NCBI GenBank assembly: GCA_012976225.1
Contig: JAAVVG010000019.1
Location: 434,001-498,000 of the forward strand
DNA from: Golubevia sp. BC0850
Lineage: Eukaryota; Basidiomycota; Exobasidiomycetes; Golubeviales; Golubeviaceae
DNA length: 64,000 nucleotides
Reading direction: 5' to 3'
Below are positions 44,492-55,212 of the stretch, one piece after another. Every line of letters begins with the position of its first letter. Within the stretch, counting starts at the first letter, position 1. Made by a program: the position numbers and the translations under genes. Below the pieces are notes generated by a model that saw only the letters and a program-made list of their open reading frames with translations, had not been told where the DNA came from and made no database searches.

Positions 44492-44628
44492 CTTTGATAA
44501 GTGTTTCTATCAACAGATGCTTGAAGCAGAGAGAGGCAGATATAGATAGAGAGAGAGAGAGGGAGGCACAGAGGAGTTACAAACATTGATCCTGTTTTAC
44601 AACCAATCACCACCACTTCCACCAAACA
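44492..44628. promoter_or_regulatory. Compact bidirectional promoter (chitin synthase / SDR)
   Basis: Only 137 bp separate the two divergent start codons. The spacer is almost a single GAGA/TCTC tract around 44545-44565 (TAGATAGAGAGAGAGAGAG). Both 5' UTRs must be very short or overlap. Confidence 0.6.
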
Positions 44629-46083
44629 ATGAGTTCACCAGATTTATCAGTGAATTCATTATTCAATCTAAAGGGTAAAGTGGCTTTGATCACTGGAGGT
44701 GGAACTGGTTTAGGCTTCATGTGAGTACAATCAGCTGTCACTTGGTACTGTAGAAACTTCCCACTTAATCTCGTTTCCACTCACTTGCCCCTCTTCTCAG
44801 GATGGCGACTTGCTACGTTCAGAATGGAGCTAAAGGTCAGTATCTCATCTTAGGAAATTGGCAGTCATGAGTCGAGTTCAGAAGAGAGGAGAGGAGCCTT
44901 GGGAATTGGTAACCGGCTGCCGGAAGGGTGGAGAGTTGGAAGATTCAGAAAGAGTTGAGACGGAGTGAAGCAAATAGATTGAATTCAGAGCTTGTATCTA
45001 CTTTGTCAAAGCTCTGTCCTGAGAAAGACGAGGAGGAAGGAAGAATTGAACCTTCTCCGCTTGTTTTTACCCTACGCAGTTTATATCTCTTCCAGAAAGC
45101 TCAAGAACTTGACCTCAGCAGCGTGAGTTGTTTCTGTTTCTGTTACGATATATCTGTATCTATTCATTGTCACTGATGAGTTTTTATCTATCTCGTTCCT
45201 TCCCAGTGATCAACTCAACGCAATCCGTCCAAACTCATGCGTTACCTTGGAATCCGACGTTTCTACAAAAGCAGGATGTGATTCCTTAGCAGATCAAATC
45301 AAAGCAAAAGAGGATTCTCTGGATATCTTGGTGAACAATTCAGGTCTGAGTTGGGGGGCTCCAATGGATAAGACTGACGAAACCAAAGGTTGGGACAAAG
45401 GTGATTATGACCTCTCTCTTCTATTCTGTTCTTTTTCCCCGGATGCTTATCCCTATTCTGTTTCCTCTCGTAGTCTTCAATGTGAACGTCAAAGCTCTCT
45501 TCTACTTGACTGTAGCTTTAATCCCGCTCTTGGAGAAAGGAAAGACCTTCACTAACACTGGAAGTGTCATCAACATTTCTTCTGTCTATTCTTACTACCC
45601 AAATGCAACTATGCCTACAGTGAGTCAAAAGAGAATGTGCGGGGATTCTCGACGAAATTTTAACCTTCTGACAATGTCTCGCATCCATCTCCATCCCTGT
45701 CTCTACTCAAGGCTGCGAAAGGAACTGCAGCCTATTCTTACCTAGCTTCCAAAGCAGCGGTCAATCATCTGACTCGAACAATGTCAAATCAATTAATGCC
45801 AAAATGCATCACGGTGAATGCAATCCTTCCTGGATTCTTTCCTTCCAACATGACTTCTCAAATCGGTGGCGAGATAGACCAAGTCATGGCCAATTCTCAT
45901 GTCTCGAAAAGAATGGGAAGGGCTGAGGATATTGGCTCTATCGCTTTACTTATGGCCACGAATTCTCATTTAACTGGAGTTTTGGTTCCTATCGATGGTG
46001 GAATGTCTCTAGGTAGGATTCCGAAAGAAGTTGAGAGTTATTATAAACCGCTGAGAGATGCTGATGGGAGAGCTAAGCTTTGA
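44629..46083 (+). CDS. Short-chain dehydrogenase/reductase
   Basis: An NAD(P)-dependent oxidoreductase of the classical SDR family. The start is ATG 44629-44631 (MSSPDLSVNSLFNLKGKVAL). The cofactor motif TGGGTGLG is followed by an exon split at GLGF, then MMATCYVQNGAK and VYISSRKLKNLTSA. Further landmarks are LESDVSTKAG, LDILVNNSGLSWG (NNAG-equivalent), GSVINISSVYSYYP (catalytic Ser) and AYSYLASKAAVNHLTRTMSN with the YxxxK pair. Then come VNAILPGFFPSNMT, RMGRAEDIGSIALLMATNSH, LTGVLVPIDGGMSLGRIP and a stop at 46081-46083. The substrate cannot be told; the pattern is like fungal carbonyl or gluconate/rhamnolipid-type reductases. Six or seven exons, intact. Confidence 0.9.
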
Positions 46084-46423
46084 GAATGGAGTTTTTGAGG
46101 ATGTGAAATAGATACGAGATTTTGCATTTGTTGTATACTTAGTGTTCTCGGTCTTCAACTCCCCTGGAAAGGCAGTCTGTCGAAGAGACTCATGACTGAG
46201 TCACTGAGAGCCTCAGCAAGGTGACTCTCACGCTGCCTAAGGTCAATCCAGCTGAGTCTGAGTTTGACGGATTCATGATTTTGAGAGAAACAACTTCGAA
46301 CTGCATGCTTGATTTGATCTGTTCTGAATGAGAATTGGATGAGGACGGAGTGAGTCAAGAAGCAGAAGATGTCGTGTTGCTTCTCTATACAATCTCAACC
46401 TCAACAGCGCTCTCCTTCAAGTC
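46084..46423. other. Short intergenic region between SDR and triphosphatase genes
   Basis: 340 bp in tandem orientation, holding the SDR 3' UTR and the next promoter. No supported gene. Confidence 0.5.
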
Positions 46424-48056
46424 ATGTCAGCTCCGCTAGAGAGGTCGATATGGAATACAGATCCTCTGGATGAATTCGCTTGCGTAGTCGCTGACTTCAT
46501 TTGGGTAACAGTCACTCAGCAAGAGAAAGTTGACTTCGAGAACATCGAGGTGAGTTAGTGAAAGGCGATAGTCGAAAATTTGCGGAGCTCAATCAGCTAG
46601 GCTCGCCAATTGGGGATTTGTGGAGTAATCTGAGCTGATGCTGTTAAATTTTGGAGCTCGGCTTGCTTATGGGGAAGGGCAAGGAGGGGACGGAGGAAGA
46701 GCAGAAAGGTGATAGCAAGGATGTTGGCACTCCTGCTTGGAAGGGCAGTGTTCTTCACGAAGGTACAAAGAGTCGAAAGTTAGAATTTGACAGGTACAAA
46801 CCTCAGGAGTCTTGCAAGAGAAAGAGAGGAGAGGAAGAGGGAGAAGTTATGTTGATCTCGTCTGACCCTCCGTGTTGCTCTCCGCCTTTCTCTCTCTGCT
46901 CTGACAACAGATCGAAGCCAAGATCGGTCGCATAGTATACACCGAAACCGGCGAGAGAGTTGAGCTCCCCGTCAACAACGAAACAAGTAAGTCGGAAAGC
47001 GTTTCAATCTTCCGAGTGCCGCCACCACCTTGTTCCAGCCAAGCTCATCTCCTCCCTTTTCCCCTCCATCCGCAGTCATTCGGATTGGTGAAATCAATGC
47101 TAGGTTCGAGAGCTCAATGAGCGAGGTTAGCATCTTCTTTCGAGAATCATAGGTCTCAGAGTTGGAGGGACTCACCAGTTTCCTTCTCCTCTTTCGTCTC
47201 CCTCTCAGTATCAACACGCCGGTTACAATGCTCTGCTGAACAGTCTTTCAGAAAAGACGAATCGACGAGAATACACAGGAGCTAAGGTCTCATACGAGCA
47301 TCTCAAGGAAACAGATTATTTCTATTCGACGAGGGACGGTAAAATTCGGTTGACGAGGAATGCAAAGACTGGTGAAATCAAGAAAGGAGGAATCGTGGTT
47401 AAAACTAGATTGAGTGATTTAAATGTTTATTGTCCTCTGGGACAGTTTGATTATAGGATCAGTGTGAACGTCGAAACACCTGGTAAGTAGATCAGCTGTT
47501 TTTCTTTTCTTTTGTCCTCTCTTCGTTATCCCCTCGTGATCCAAGAGGTTCGATCCTGACTATCATTCCATTCTTTCAATCGCTTCAGCGGCCGAACCTG
47601 CCTCGGCATTGAGTCATGACTTCTCGAGAAACAAAGATCGATTGTCCTACGCTCATCAAATCGTTCAGGTAGATCTAACGCAGGTCTCAGACGAAAGGGT
47701 GAGTTCCTTATAGGTCAGACCCTGTGCTCCCCGTCTGATCATATTCTTCGTATTACCACCTTCTGATCGCAGAGATCAGACGAAAAGACTCACGAGCTAG
47801 AGGTGGAGTTCAGGAATGCCAGAGCATTGTTGGAATTGGGTCATGTATCTCGTTCTGCTGGACCAACCCACGCTCAAGATTGGCATCCATTCGAGGACCA
47901 AGTTCTGATATTCTTGAACACAGTCAGGCTCCTGATCAAGTAAGTCAATCGTCGGGAGGAAGGACTGTGATTGACTTGAACCTTGCTCCCGCTGTTCTCA
48001 CATCCTGATGTCATTTTCTCTTTCTCCATCGCAGAAATTGCCCACCCAGACACTAG
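46424..48056 (+). CDS. CET1: mRNA 5'-triphosphatase (Cet1/Ctl1 tunnel family)
   Basis: Removes the gamma phosphate of nascent pre-mRNA 5' ends, the first step of capping, in the nucleus. The start is ATG 46424-46426 (MSAPLERSIWNTDPLDEFAC). Glu-rich metal-binding strand A is split by an intron: DFENIE to IEAKIGRIVYTETGERVEL. Then come VIRIGEINARFESSMSE, YQHAGYNALLNSLSEKTN, YFYSTRDGKIRLTRNAKTGE, RISVNVETP, NKDRLSYAHQIVQVDLTQV (matching the yeast R-K-R-x-SY region) and metal-binding strand C, THELEVEFRN. The final intron joins LLI to KNCPPRH and TAG 48054-48056. About 300 residues, so it is essentially just the catalytic tunnel domain without the long N-terminal extension and guanylyltransferase-binding segment of yeast Cet1. 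Seven or so exons. Confidence 0.9.
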
Positions 48057-48436
48057 TAATATCAAATCTGAATCCCGCAATTGTAATATAACAGTTTCAT
48101 CATCATACACAAGATTGATGTCCCATCTCACTTTTGGCATTCAGGCGTGAGTGTGCTCGAGGAGAAGCCATTAGAATCACGAAAAGAAATCAGACATTCA
48201 GAATCGATGTAGAGAGACTCGGATCGAATTAGCGGAAGCTTTCTTTGTTCTTATCACGACACGAGAATTGAGGGGGAGCAGTCACTAAGAGAGGGACATG
48301 AACGGCAGAGGATCGGAGGAAATTTTACAGAGAAAGGAACTTCGAGACCTAGGTTTAGCTTTTGCAGAGTCTTGTTTTTTTTTCGGGGGAGAAGACTTTT
48401 GTTGAAACATAGAAGAAGAAAAGGTGACCGTTGTCT
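48057..48436. other. Intergenic region between convergent CET1-like and BTB genes
   Basis: 380 bp of 3' UTRs. No supported gene. Confidence 0.5.
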
Positions 48437-50665
48437 TTACATGTCTTCTTCGGCATCGAAGTCGACGTAACGAGGGATCGTCTCCAATGCAGTTTGAACG
48501 GTCAGAGCTGCTTCAGTCAAGTGACGAACACAAGATCCACAATCGAAAGAACCGAGCTGTTTGGGGAAGAACAGGGAATTGTGACAAGGGAATCAGGATC
48601 TGTTTTTTGAGCTCGAACCATTCATTCTCTCTCCTGAGCCTGCGAGCTCAATCTCACCTCGGAAGCCAACTTTCTCAAAACGTCTGAAGCCTCGGGAGGG
48701 CGGATAGAGGCGTCCTTTTGGGTTTTACGGGGCCATGCGAGCTGAAGTCGATGAATAGAAGAGAAGAACAGAATAAGAGAAATGGCCGACACCAATTAAA
48801 AGGAAGAACTGCATCTCTTAGAACGCACCTTTGATTTCAAACGGTTCCAAGGTCCAATAGAGCAGACCCCAGTAGCGTAGTTGCACTTTTCGGCCAGGAC
48901 GTCTGGATCGAACTCGATAGAGTTCAAAGTGTCGGTGTAGTGACTTTGTCTTTTGGCGTGGAAGGCAGCTAGCTTCTTGTAAACTGAAAAGCCGAGCATG
49001 CTGAACAGAACGTCGGGTAGGGAGTTGACGTCGTAACGAACGGACCTTTCTGCAGCTGCTTCCTCCAAAGCTGGTAGCTTGTATTGGGTAGCAAAGGCGT
49101 AGGTCATGAAGGGTGACAGAGCTCCTAGTTGTTCTTGCTCCGTAAAGAAAGAGGCTGCGACTTCTTTGCTGCGTACGCCTGAGATGGAGATAGGTGGCAG
49201 GTGATGAGTGGAGGTTTGGGATGCAGAGATGACGAAGAGATTCGAACTTACAATTGTACTTCTGGGCTGCTCTAGCCAAACGAAGAACGACTTGCCAGTC
49301 TGACATGTTCATGGCTGGAGCGGGGCGATTGTAGATCAGGGCGAACAAGATCTTGAGACAGGCGGCATCTGGAGAGAAGAGGCGAAGGGAAGGAAAGAGA
49401 AAGGAGGGAGATGAGAGAAAGGGGGGAATGGTTAGCATCTTGTGATGCGTTGACAAGAAGTAGATCCAACCTTTGATAGCACTCACCTTCTTCAAGATGG
49501 AAAACTTTAGGCTCTTTGTTCTCATCGTCTTCTGAATCATCTTCGTCGTCATCATCATCTCCCTCGATCATTTCAGATAGACCTGGAGAGTGACAATTTA
49601 AGTTGACAGAGTGGATTCTGAAGCGAGTTTGTGGTTGACGGTTTGGCCCGTTGCCGATCTCACTTGAGATGAAGATGACATCGGCATCAGGACTGTTGAA
49701 GCCCACAGCAGTAGCGATGTTATCAGACTGTGAAGAGAGCAAGAAGGGTGAAGAAGAAGATGTCAGTAGAGCGAACGTCGTCGCGAAACGCGTGAATCGG
49801 TACGGGTCATCGACTCACTCCGATGAATGCAGACGGATCCGTTGTCTCGTATGTAGAAGCATTTTGATTTCCGTGATAGCCAGAAAATGAACTGTTCTCG
49901 ACAGAGTTTGCAAAATCGTTTGTCCAACGAGGCTCGTTCCCGGATTGGAAGTTCTTGTCAGTAAAACCTTGACTAGAAGGACCATAGCCAGAGTCCCTGC
50001 GAGAAGACACAAGGAGAGCGAGGTCAGTTAGAGTCAATTTTCCATCACTGGCAATCTCACTTCATTCAGTACTCACGCTTGACCACCGGAATTGTTTCCT
50101 CCTTGATTAACAGATCCTCCGAAATTGTGGTTTCCGGAGTTCTGTGAGTAGTCATCGAAGTCTTGTGCGTTGTGATAGACGGTGGCATCGCTTCCACGAT
50201 TGCGAGAGTTGTTGTTCATGCTCATGTTGGACATCTGGTTGCTCATTTGGTTTTGATTACGAGAGTCATATCCTTGACTGTGTTGGGAACCTCCAAATTG
50301 AGAACCTCCTTGACGGTCTTGATTCTTGTTTCCGCCACCTCTGGTGCTGTTTGAGTGAACGCTAGTCCCGCCTCCTAGAGTATTGTTGGAGGCTTGAGAT
50401 CTGTTGTCGAAAGTATCGCGACTATCAAAGGCTGATGATCCTATGGAAGACCCTCCTCTCATAGGTGGGCTGCGAGAGAGTGGAGAGGTGGGGGGCGACG
50501 AGAGAAGTGTCAGACCCTGATCTTTTCGTCTTGGACTCTCATCATGGACTCGAGTTTTGTTCGTCTGGGTGAAATGCCGACTCACCTTGGTGATCTATTG
50601 CGACCTCTTGAATTCATGTTCTGTCCTCCGCTGCGGTTGTTAGAATTGTTATAGCCTGATGGCAT
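48437..50665 (-). CDS. BTB/POZ-domain protein with Asn/Gly/Ser-rich N-terminus
   Basis: The start is ATG 50663-50665 (MPSGYNNSNNRSGGQNMNSR); the first part is Asn/Gly/Gln/Ser-rich and prion-like in composition, with repeated QMSNQMSN-type stretches. A BTB fold follows: SPDADVIFISSE, then RFRIHSVNLNCHSPGLSEMI. An acidic insert is next (GDDDDDEDDSEDDENKE), then FHLEEDAACLKILFALIYNRP and WQVVLRLARAAQKYNC. A post-BTB helical region (FMTYAFATQYKLPALEEAAA, then VLFSMLGFSVYKKLAAFHAK) contains CNYATGVCSIGPWNR and ends LGSFDCGSCVRHLTEAALTV, stop TAA 48437-48439. BTB proteins act as dimeric adaptors, often for Cul3 ubiquitin ligases or transcription. The four paired cysteines at the end may bind metal. 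About eight exons, intact. Confidence 0.85.
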
Positions 50666-51273
50666 CTTGAAGTATAGTGAGATTGAGTTCGAGAAGGAGC
50701 TTTCCAGAAAATAGATATGATCTCTCCGAAGGAAATGAGAGAGTCAGAGGAGAGGGACTAGGTTTGGGAGAGAAGGGGGGGGGATGAGAAGTGCGAGACT
50801 GTGATGAGGGAAAGAAATTTGAGTGAATTGATGGCTCTTTTAAGTGAAATACTAGAGTGGGTGTCATTTAGTCATCGCAGCATTAGAGCAGCTTAGTGCA
50901 TGTGAAGAGAGCTTGAGGTGGCGAATTTTCGGAAGAGGTCGTGATGCGAGAAAAAAGAGGTCTTTGCGGAAAGTCAAAACGTTCGTCCAGCTTTGACTCC
51001 TCCTGAACTGGCGGAAATTCTGTGGCTTTCGAAAATTGTCCGGTATAACCTCTTTGTTTCGGAAGTCGCCAGCGATGACGCTCTGAAGCGAAGAAGATAA
51101 GTAGAGAACAAAGAAAGTGGTCGAAGCGCGAAGCACAAATCGATACCTACTTTTCTCCGAGGCGTCTCAGCTTCGTTCTGAGTTTGAAATTGAAATGAAA
51201 AAGTTGTACAGTATTGAGAGTTCGAGAAGAGAAATTACAATGGGGAAGAAGTAAGAAGAGGTGAATGGCTCTT
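50666..51273. other. Intergenic, promoter side of the BTB gene
   Basis: About 600 bp. Includes a nine-G run (50775-50783), which is poly-C on the sense strand of the BTB leader. No supported gene. Confidence 0.5.
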
Positions 51274-54200
51274 TCAGCTGAAGGGATCGAAATCCTTCCA
51301 ATCGTGAGCCTGTTTCTTGGAATTGTTGAGAGAAGAGGACTTGTTAGGCTGCATCACTGAATTCCAAGATGCGGCTGGAGGTGTGGCAGAGGAGTTGATC
51401 GTTGTGGACGGGAGCGCTGGTGGAAGAGAGAAAGAAGATGAAAGATTGGAAGTGTTCGAAGGGGTGTTCCAAGAAGATCCAGTGGCTGGAGCGAGAGTGA
51501 TGTTGTAGTTAGGGCCTCCGTTTGCACTGTTCGAAGCGGAATTGGGAATTGGAGGGTTGAAGTTGCTGGAAGGAGTCAAAGTTGAGTTCCAACTAGCAGC
51601 GAGAGCGGGCGAAGAAGACGAAGAAAGATTGGAAGAAGTTAAAGGTCTTGTGTTGGTTGGTGGACCAGGTAATCGTGTTGATGTTGAAGGCGGCGGAGGA
51701 GGAGATAGGATCGACGAGGAAGAATTGTAGTTGGAGGTCGGGGTTCCGTTGCTGAGATTGGAGCTTGACACTCTGGCTAGAGGAGATGGTCTGATGCTTG
51801 TGCTGGAAAGAGAATTGTTGAATCCAGTCGAGTTTGAAGGCATCGATCCAGTACCAGTATGAGAGGGAGTTAAGAAGGGAGTATTTGAGCCCGAGGGGTT
51901 TGAAGACCCGAAAGGATGGTTTGAAGTCCCAAAAGGATCATCGACGTCGAAGAGATCCTTCTTTCCATCCCTCGCAATCTCACTTCCGGTATTCTTGCCT
52001 GATCCTACCAGTCTAGCAAAGTCCATTTCTCCGTCACCGCTTCCTATCCCAATCACTCCGCCTGAGGTTCCTCCACCTGAAAGATGCGAATCCGTGTGTT
52101 CCTGTACTCGTCTGACCTCTCTGAGATGCTGAAGATGTTCTTCTTCCACTCGCTTTCCTAGATCCTTACAGACTTGCATGAACTTGGCGAACTGTTCGGC
52201 GTTCAGTAGAGGACCCTGTGAGACGACAGAAGGGGGTGGATCAAGAAGGTCAGGATCTTCTCATTCTTTTTCTACCTCTAGTATCTCCTTAAGACTTCGT
52301 TCTGAACCAAGAGGTACTCACCATCGACATGTTCCAAAGTTGGGGTATAATAGCAGTAGCCAGCGTTTCTCGATCCACCTTCTTTGACAAAGCTTCATGA
52401 ACGGCCAGAGTCGCTACCATGACCGATGGCTCTCTAGTCTTGATTCTAGCCAAGATGGGAACTAGCTTCTCAGTCAAAGTGACTTTGTCCAAAGTGTCCA
52501 CCAAAGAATGGAAAGCGATCAGGCATCGACACTTGACACTTAGCACTTTCGTCTTCACAAAGAGTTTAGCCATCGCTGGGAAAGTGATCTCCTTGATGTG
52601 AGAGTATTCCAAGATTTCGCACAATCGTGGAACCGTTTGAAGCGCTCGTTCTTGAACCATGGCTTGCTCGGCCTCCAGAGATGAATAGAGTAGCGGCGTG
52701 ACCTCTGTCGAGAAGAGAGGGATAGCTCAACAATTTGGAAAATTGGCATTCAATGGTTTGATCACCTTGAGATCACTCACCTTCTCGGAACACAGAAGGC
52801 GACGTCTTTTGGACGAAGAGCTCTATCTGGTCGAGCAGCATCACTGAGAGTGAAGGGCAGAGGAGTCAGTCAGATCAGCTTGGCCACGAGAACTCAGTCA
52901 GATCAGCTTGGCCACGAGAACTCGAATTCTACTTTGATCCCCCAACTCACGTTGATTCTGCGGAGGGTCTTGCAAATCAAAAAGGGGTTTCAACCTAGGT
53001 AAAACCGAAGAAGTGAATTCAATGGAACTCAAGTTCTTAGAAATGTGAAAGACGTTTGGTAAAATGAAAGGAAGCAAATTCTTGTCGCTCATCAATTCCA
53101 ATAGAGCAGGCAAAACCTTTCTTCTAAGTAATCTATCAGAAAAACTAGGTAATATTTTAAGTAAACCTTTCAAGAAAGAAACTCTCTCATCCTTAGATCT
53201 TCCAGCAAAAGATTCTCTTTCCATGAATTTCAAAGTTGAAACCAAGATGTTATTGAAATAAGGAGAATCTCCAAATGCTTGAGCTGATAAACGATTTCCT
53301 GGGAATCTAGTTAATAGAGAACTAAGAAGATCTAAAACATCTTTTCCCATTCTTGACCAAGAGGATGAAGAGGTGATTGTTGAAAGTTGATCTGCACTTT
53401 GTCTCAAATTTACTAGAGAATTTCGATTTCGGAATGGAGGTGAACCTTTTGAATGAGCTGCATAGACTAGACACCCTAAACTGTACATGTCGTTTGCTGT
53501 TAACCGAGATTCGTCTAAAGCGTATACAGGATCCAAATAATCGAAGTTCCTGGAGAGAGCAGGTGGTAAGCTTGGGTCGTAATCTGGATGAGTGAATGGA
53601 GTAGGTGTTCCATCTGGTGCGGTCAAAGAAGTTAAGAAAGAGAATCCTCCCACTTTCCAATCTCCCTGTTGCAAAATAAGAAAAGGAGAATCAGTCAAGC
53701 TCGATATCAAGCCCTCGTCGAATCCAACACCGTCTCTCTTACCTTCGAATTGATCAATAAAGCTTCAGGAGTCAAATTCCCATGAACCATCCCAGCTCCA
53801 TGTAAGAATTCTAGACCTCTTGATATCTGAAGTAGACCTTTTTGAGTTTCCACTTCGTCGAGTTGGAAATCGGATCTTGAATCTGCGATTAGAGCTTCTG
53901 AAAGGGGGGCTGTGACTAACTCTGTGGCGAAAGTGATTTCCGATCTAGTTTCCTCTAAAGGCTCGACTACTTCCAAAATGCATGGGTGTCGTAATCGTGT
54001 GAGGGAAGATGCCTGAAGAGAGTGGGAAGAGAAGGAGGTGAGCAGCTGCTCTCGTTTCGTATAGCTTCGGAATGTCCAAGCTCTGATGTAGGCAAAGAAG
54101 ATTCGAGCTCTAAAGATCACAAGTAGGCATCATCTTAAGATGCAGAGCATCTGGACGCTCCTTCTCGAAGCTGCTGTGCACTGTCCTATTCCTCTATCGC

Positions 54201-54618
54201 TCCTCAGTCCCTCGTACCCTCTTTGATCCTGTTGACCTTCCTTAGACGAATACTGACCTCTTTCTTCAGCTGAGCTACTATGACTTCCCTCTCCTTCCCT
54301 CTACTACTCAGAGAGTGAACCCAAATGGAAACAGCAGATCTAGAAGCATTGCCAGTTGGCGTTGAAGTTGAACCAGCTCCATTTCCGGAAGCAGTTGCGT
54401 TTGAATTTCGATTGGCTTTGTAAACTTTCCAAAGTCCTACATGAAACGCTGATTGACTATCCTCAACTATGAAGAGAGGGAAGGAAGAGAAAGAATGAGA
54501 GATTAGCTTCCTTGCTTGCAGTTGGAAGTTAGGTGTTTGATTTCAACCCACTTGAGTAGTTGGCAGAAAGGTTAGTTCTGTTGAAAAATGAAGAGGCAGA
54601 TGCAAGAAAGGAGGCCAT
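51274..54618 (-). CDS. SCYL2: SCY1-like pseudokinase (SCYL2 type)
   Basis: A kinase-fold protein with HEAT repeats, linked in other eukaryotes to clathrin and endosome-Golgi traffic. The start is ATG 54616-54618 (MASFLASASSFFNRTNLSAN), spliced by GTGGGT...TTCATAG to IEDSQSAFHVGLWKVYKAN. Pseudokinase landmarks are LTRLRHPCILEVVEPLEE, ISRGLEFLHGAGMVHGNLTP (HGN in place of HRD), GDWKVGGFSFL (GGF in place of DFG) and YDPSLPPALSRNFDYLDPVY, then the LGCLVYAAH region. Helical repeats follow (KFMERESFAGRS, then LLRRKVLPALLELMSDKNLL, LPFILPNVFHISKNLSSIEF, VPILARIKTREPSVMVATLA). The C-terminus is Ser/Asn/Pro-rich and holds DLFDVDDPFGTS and a final KDFDPFS; DPF/DPFS-like motifs are typical of endocytic adaptor binding. 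Stop 51274-51276. Confidence 0.9.
52867..52922 (-). repeat. 28-bp tandem duplication in an intron
   Basis: Two exact 28-bp copies, 52867-52894 and 52895-52922, lie in an intron of the SCYL2-like gene (donor after PPQNQ, acceptor TCTCAG). No coding effect. Confidence 0.9.
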
Positions 54619-55212
54619 CTCCACAAAGAGTTGATTGGGGAAGATCATCAATTGGCTGTCATTCAGATCAAGAGGGAGGGTCTCATGCGATGCTCGCTTC
54701 AACTTTGAGTACCCACTAAAGGCGAGGACTCTATTTTCGGTTTGATTTTGAACTGGAAGATGAAGAAGCAGAAGCTACAGAATTTGGTGTTCTTTCTGTG
54801 GTTGTGAAGTTCTGAACCTTCCTTCGACCAAAGGCAGAGTCTAGATGAGAGAAGCTAGAATGGTGAAGTAAAGAACTGAAGGACTTGATGCGAACGATCA
54901 CGAGGTCACACATCTTCAACTTCAGCCCCAAAGTCATACCGATACCAATATTAGGCGTGAAAAAAGGAAGGCCTCGTTAGAAAGAAAGGAGAAAGATTAA
55001 ACAAAAATAATCGAATGAGAGACCGTATGAGTGATAAGGGGGGACATTACGTCGAGGTGGTATTTAAGCGCATTTACAAATGTTAGAGTGGGAATAATTC
55101 AGAGAGAGAGAGAGAGGATCATAAGGCAAGAAATAGAGAAGAATGAGACAAGGTTTATCCGTATAAACAAGAGTTTTCTTTGAAACTTTTGTTGAGATGA
55201 AGAAACTAGAAT
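54619..55212. other. Intergenic, upstream of SCYL2-like gene
   Basis: About 590 bp. A 68-codon ATG frame at 54731-54937 on the minus strand ends 113 nt before the SCYL2-like start. It could act as an upstream ORF, but nothing shows that it is translated. Confidence 0.4.

Noticed and set aside
47540-47570. tRNA-like GGTTCGATCCT string
   Set aside because: It matches a T-arm consensus but has no acceptor stem, D-arm or anticodon arm around it, and it lies in a CET1-like intron.
54731-54937. 68-codon ATG frame upstream of the SCYL2-like gene
   Set aside because: No homology visible; it ends in low-complexity Ser. It could be a uORF, but unsupported as a gene.
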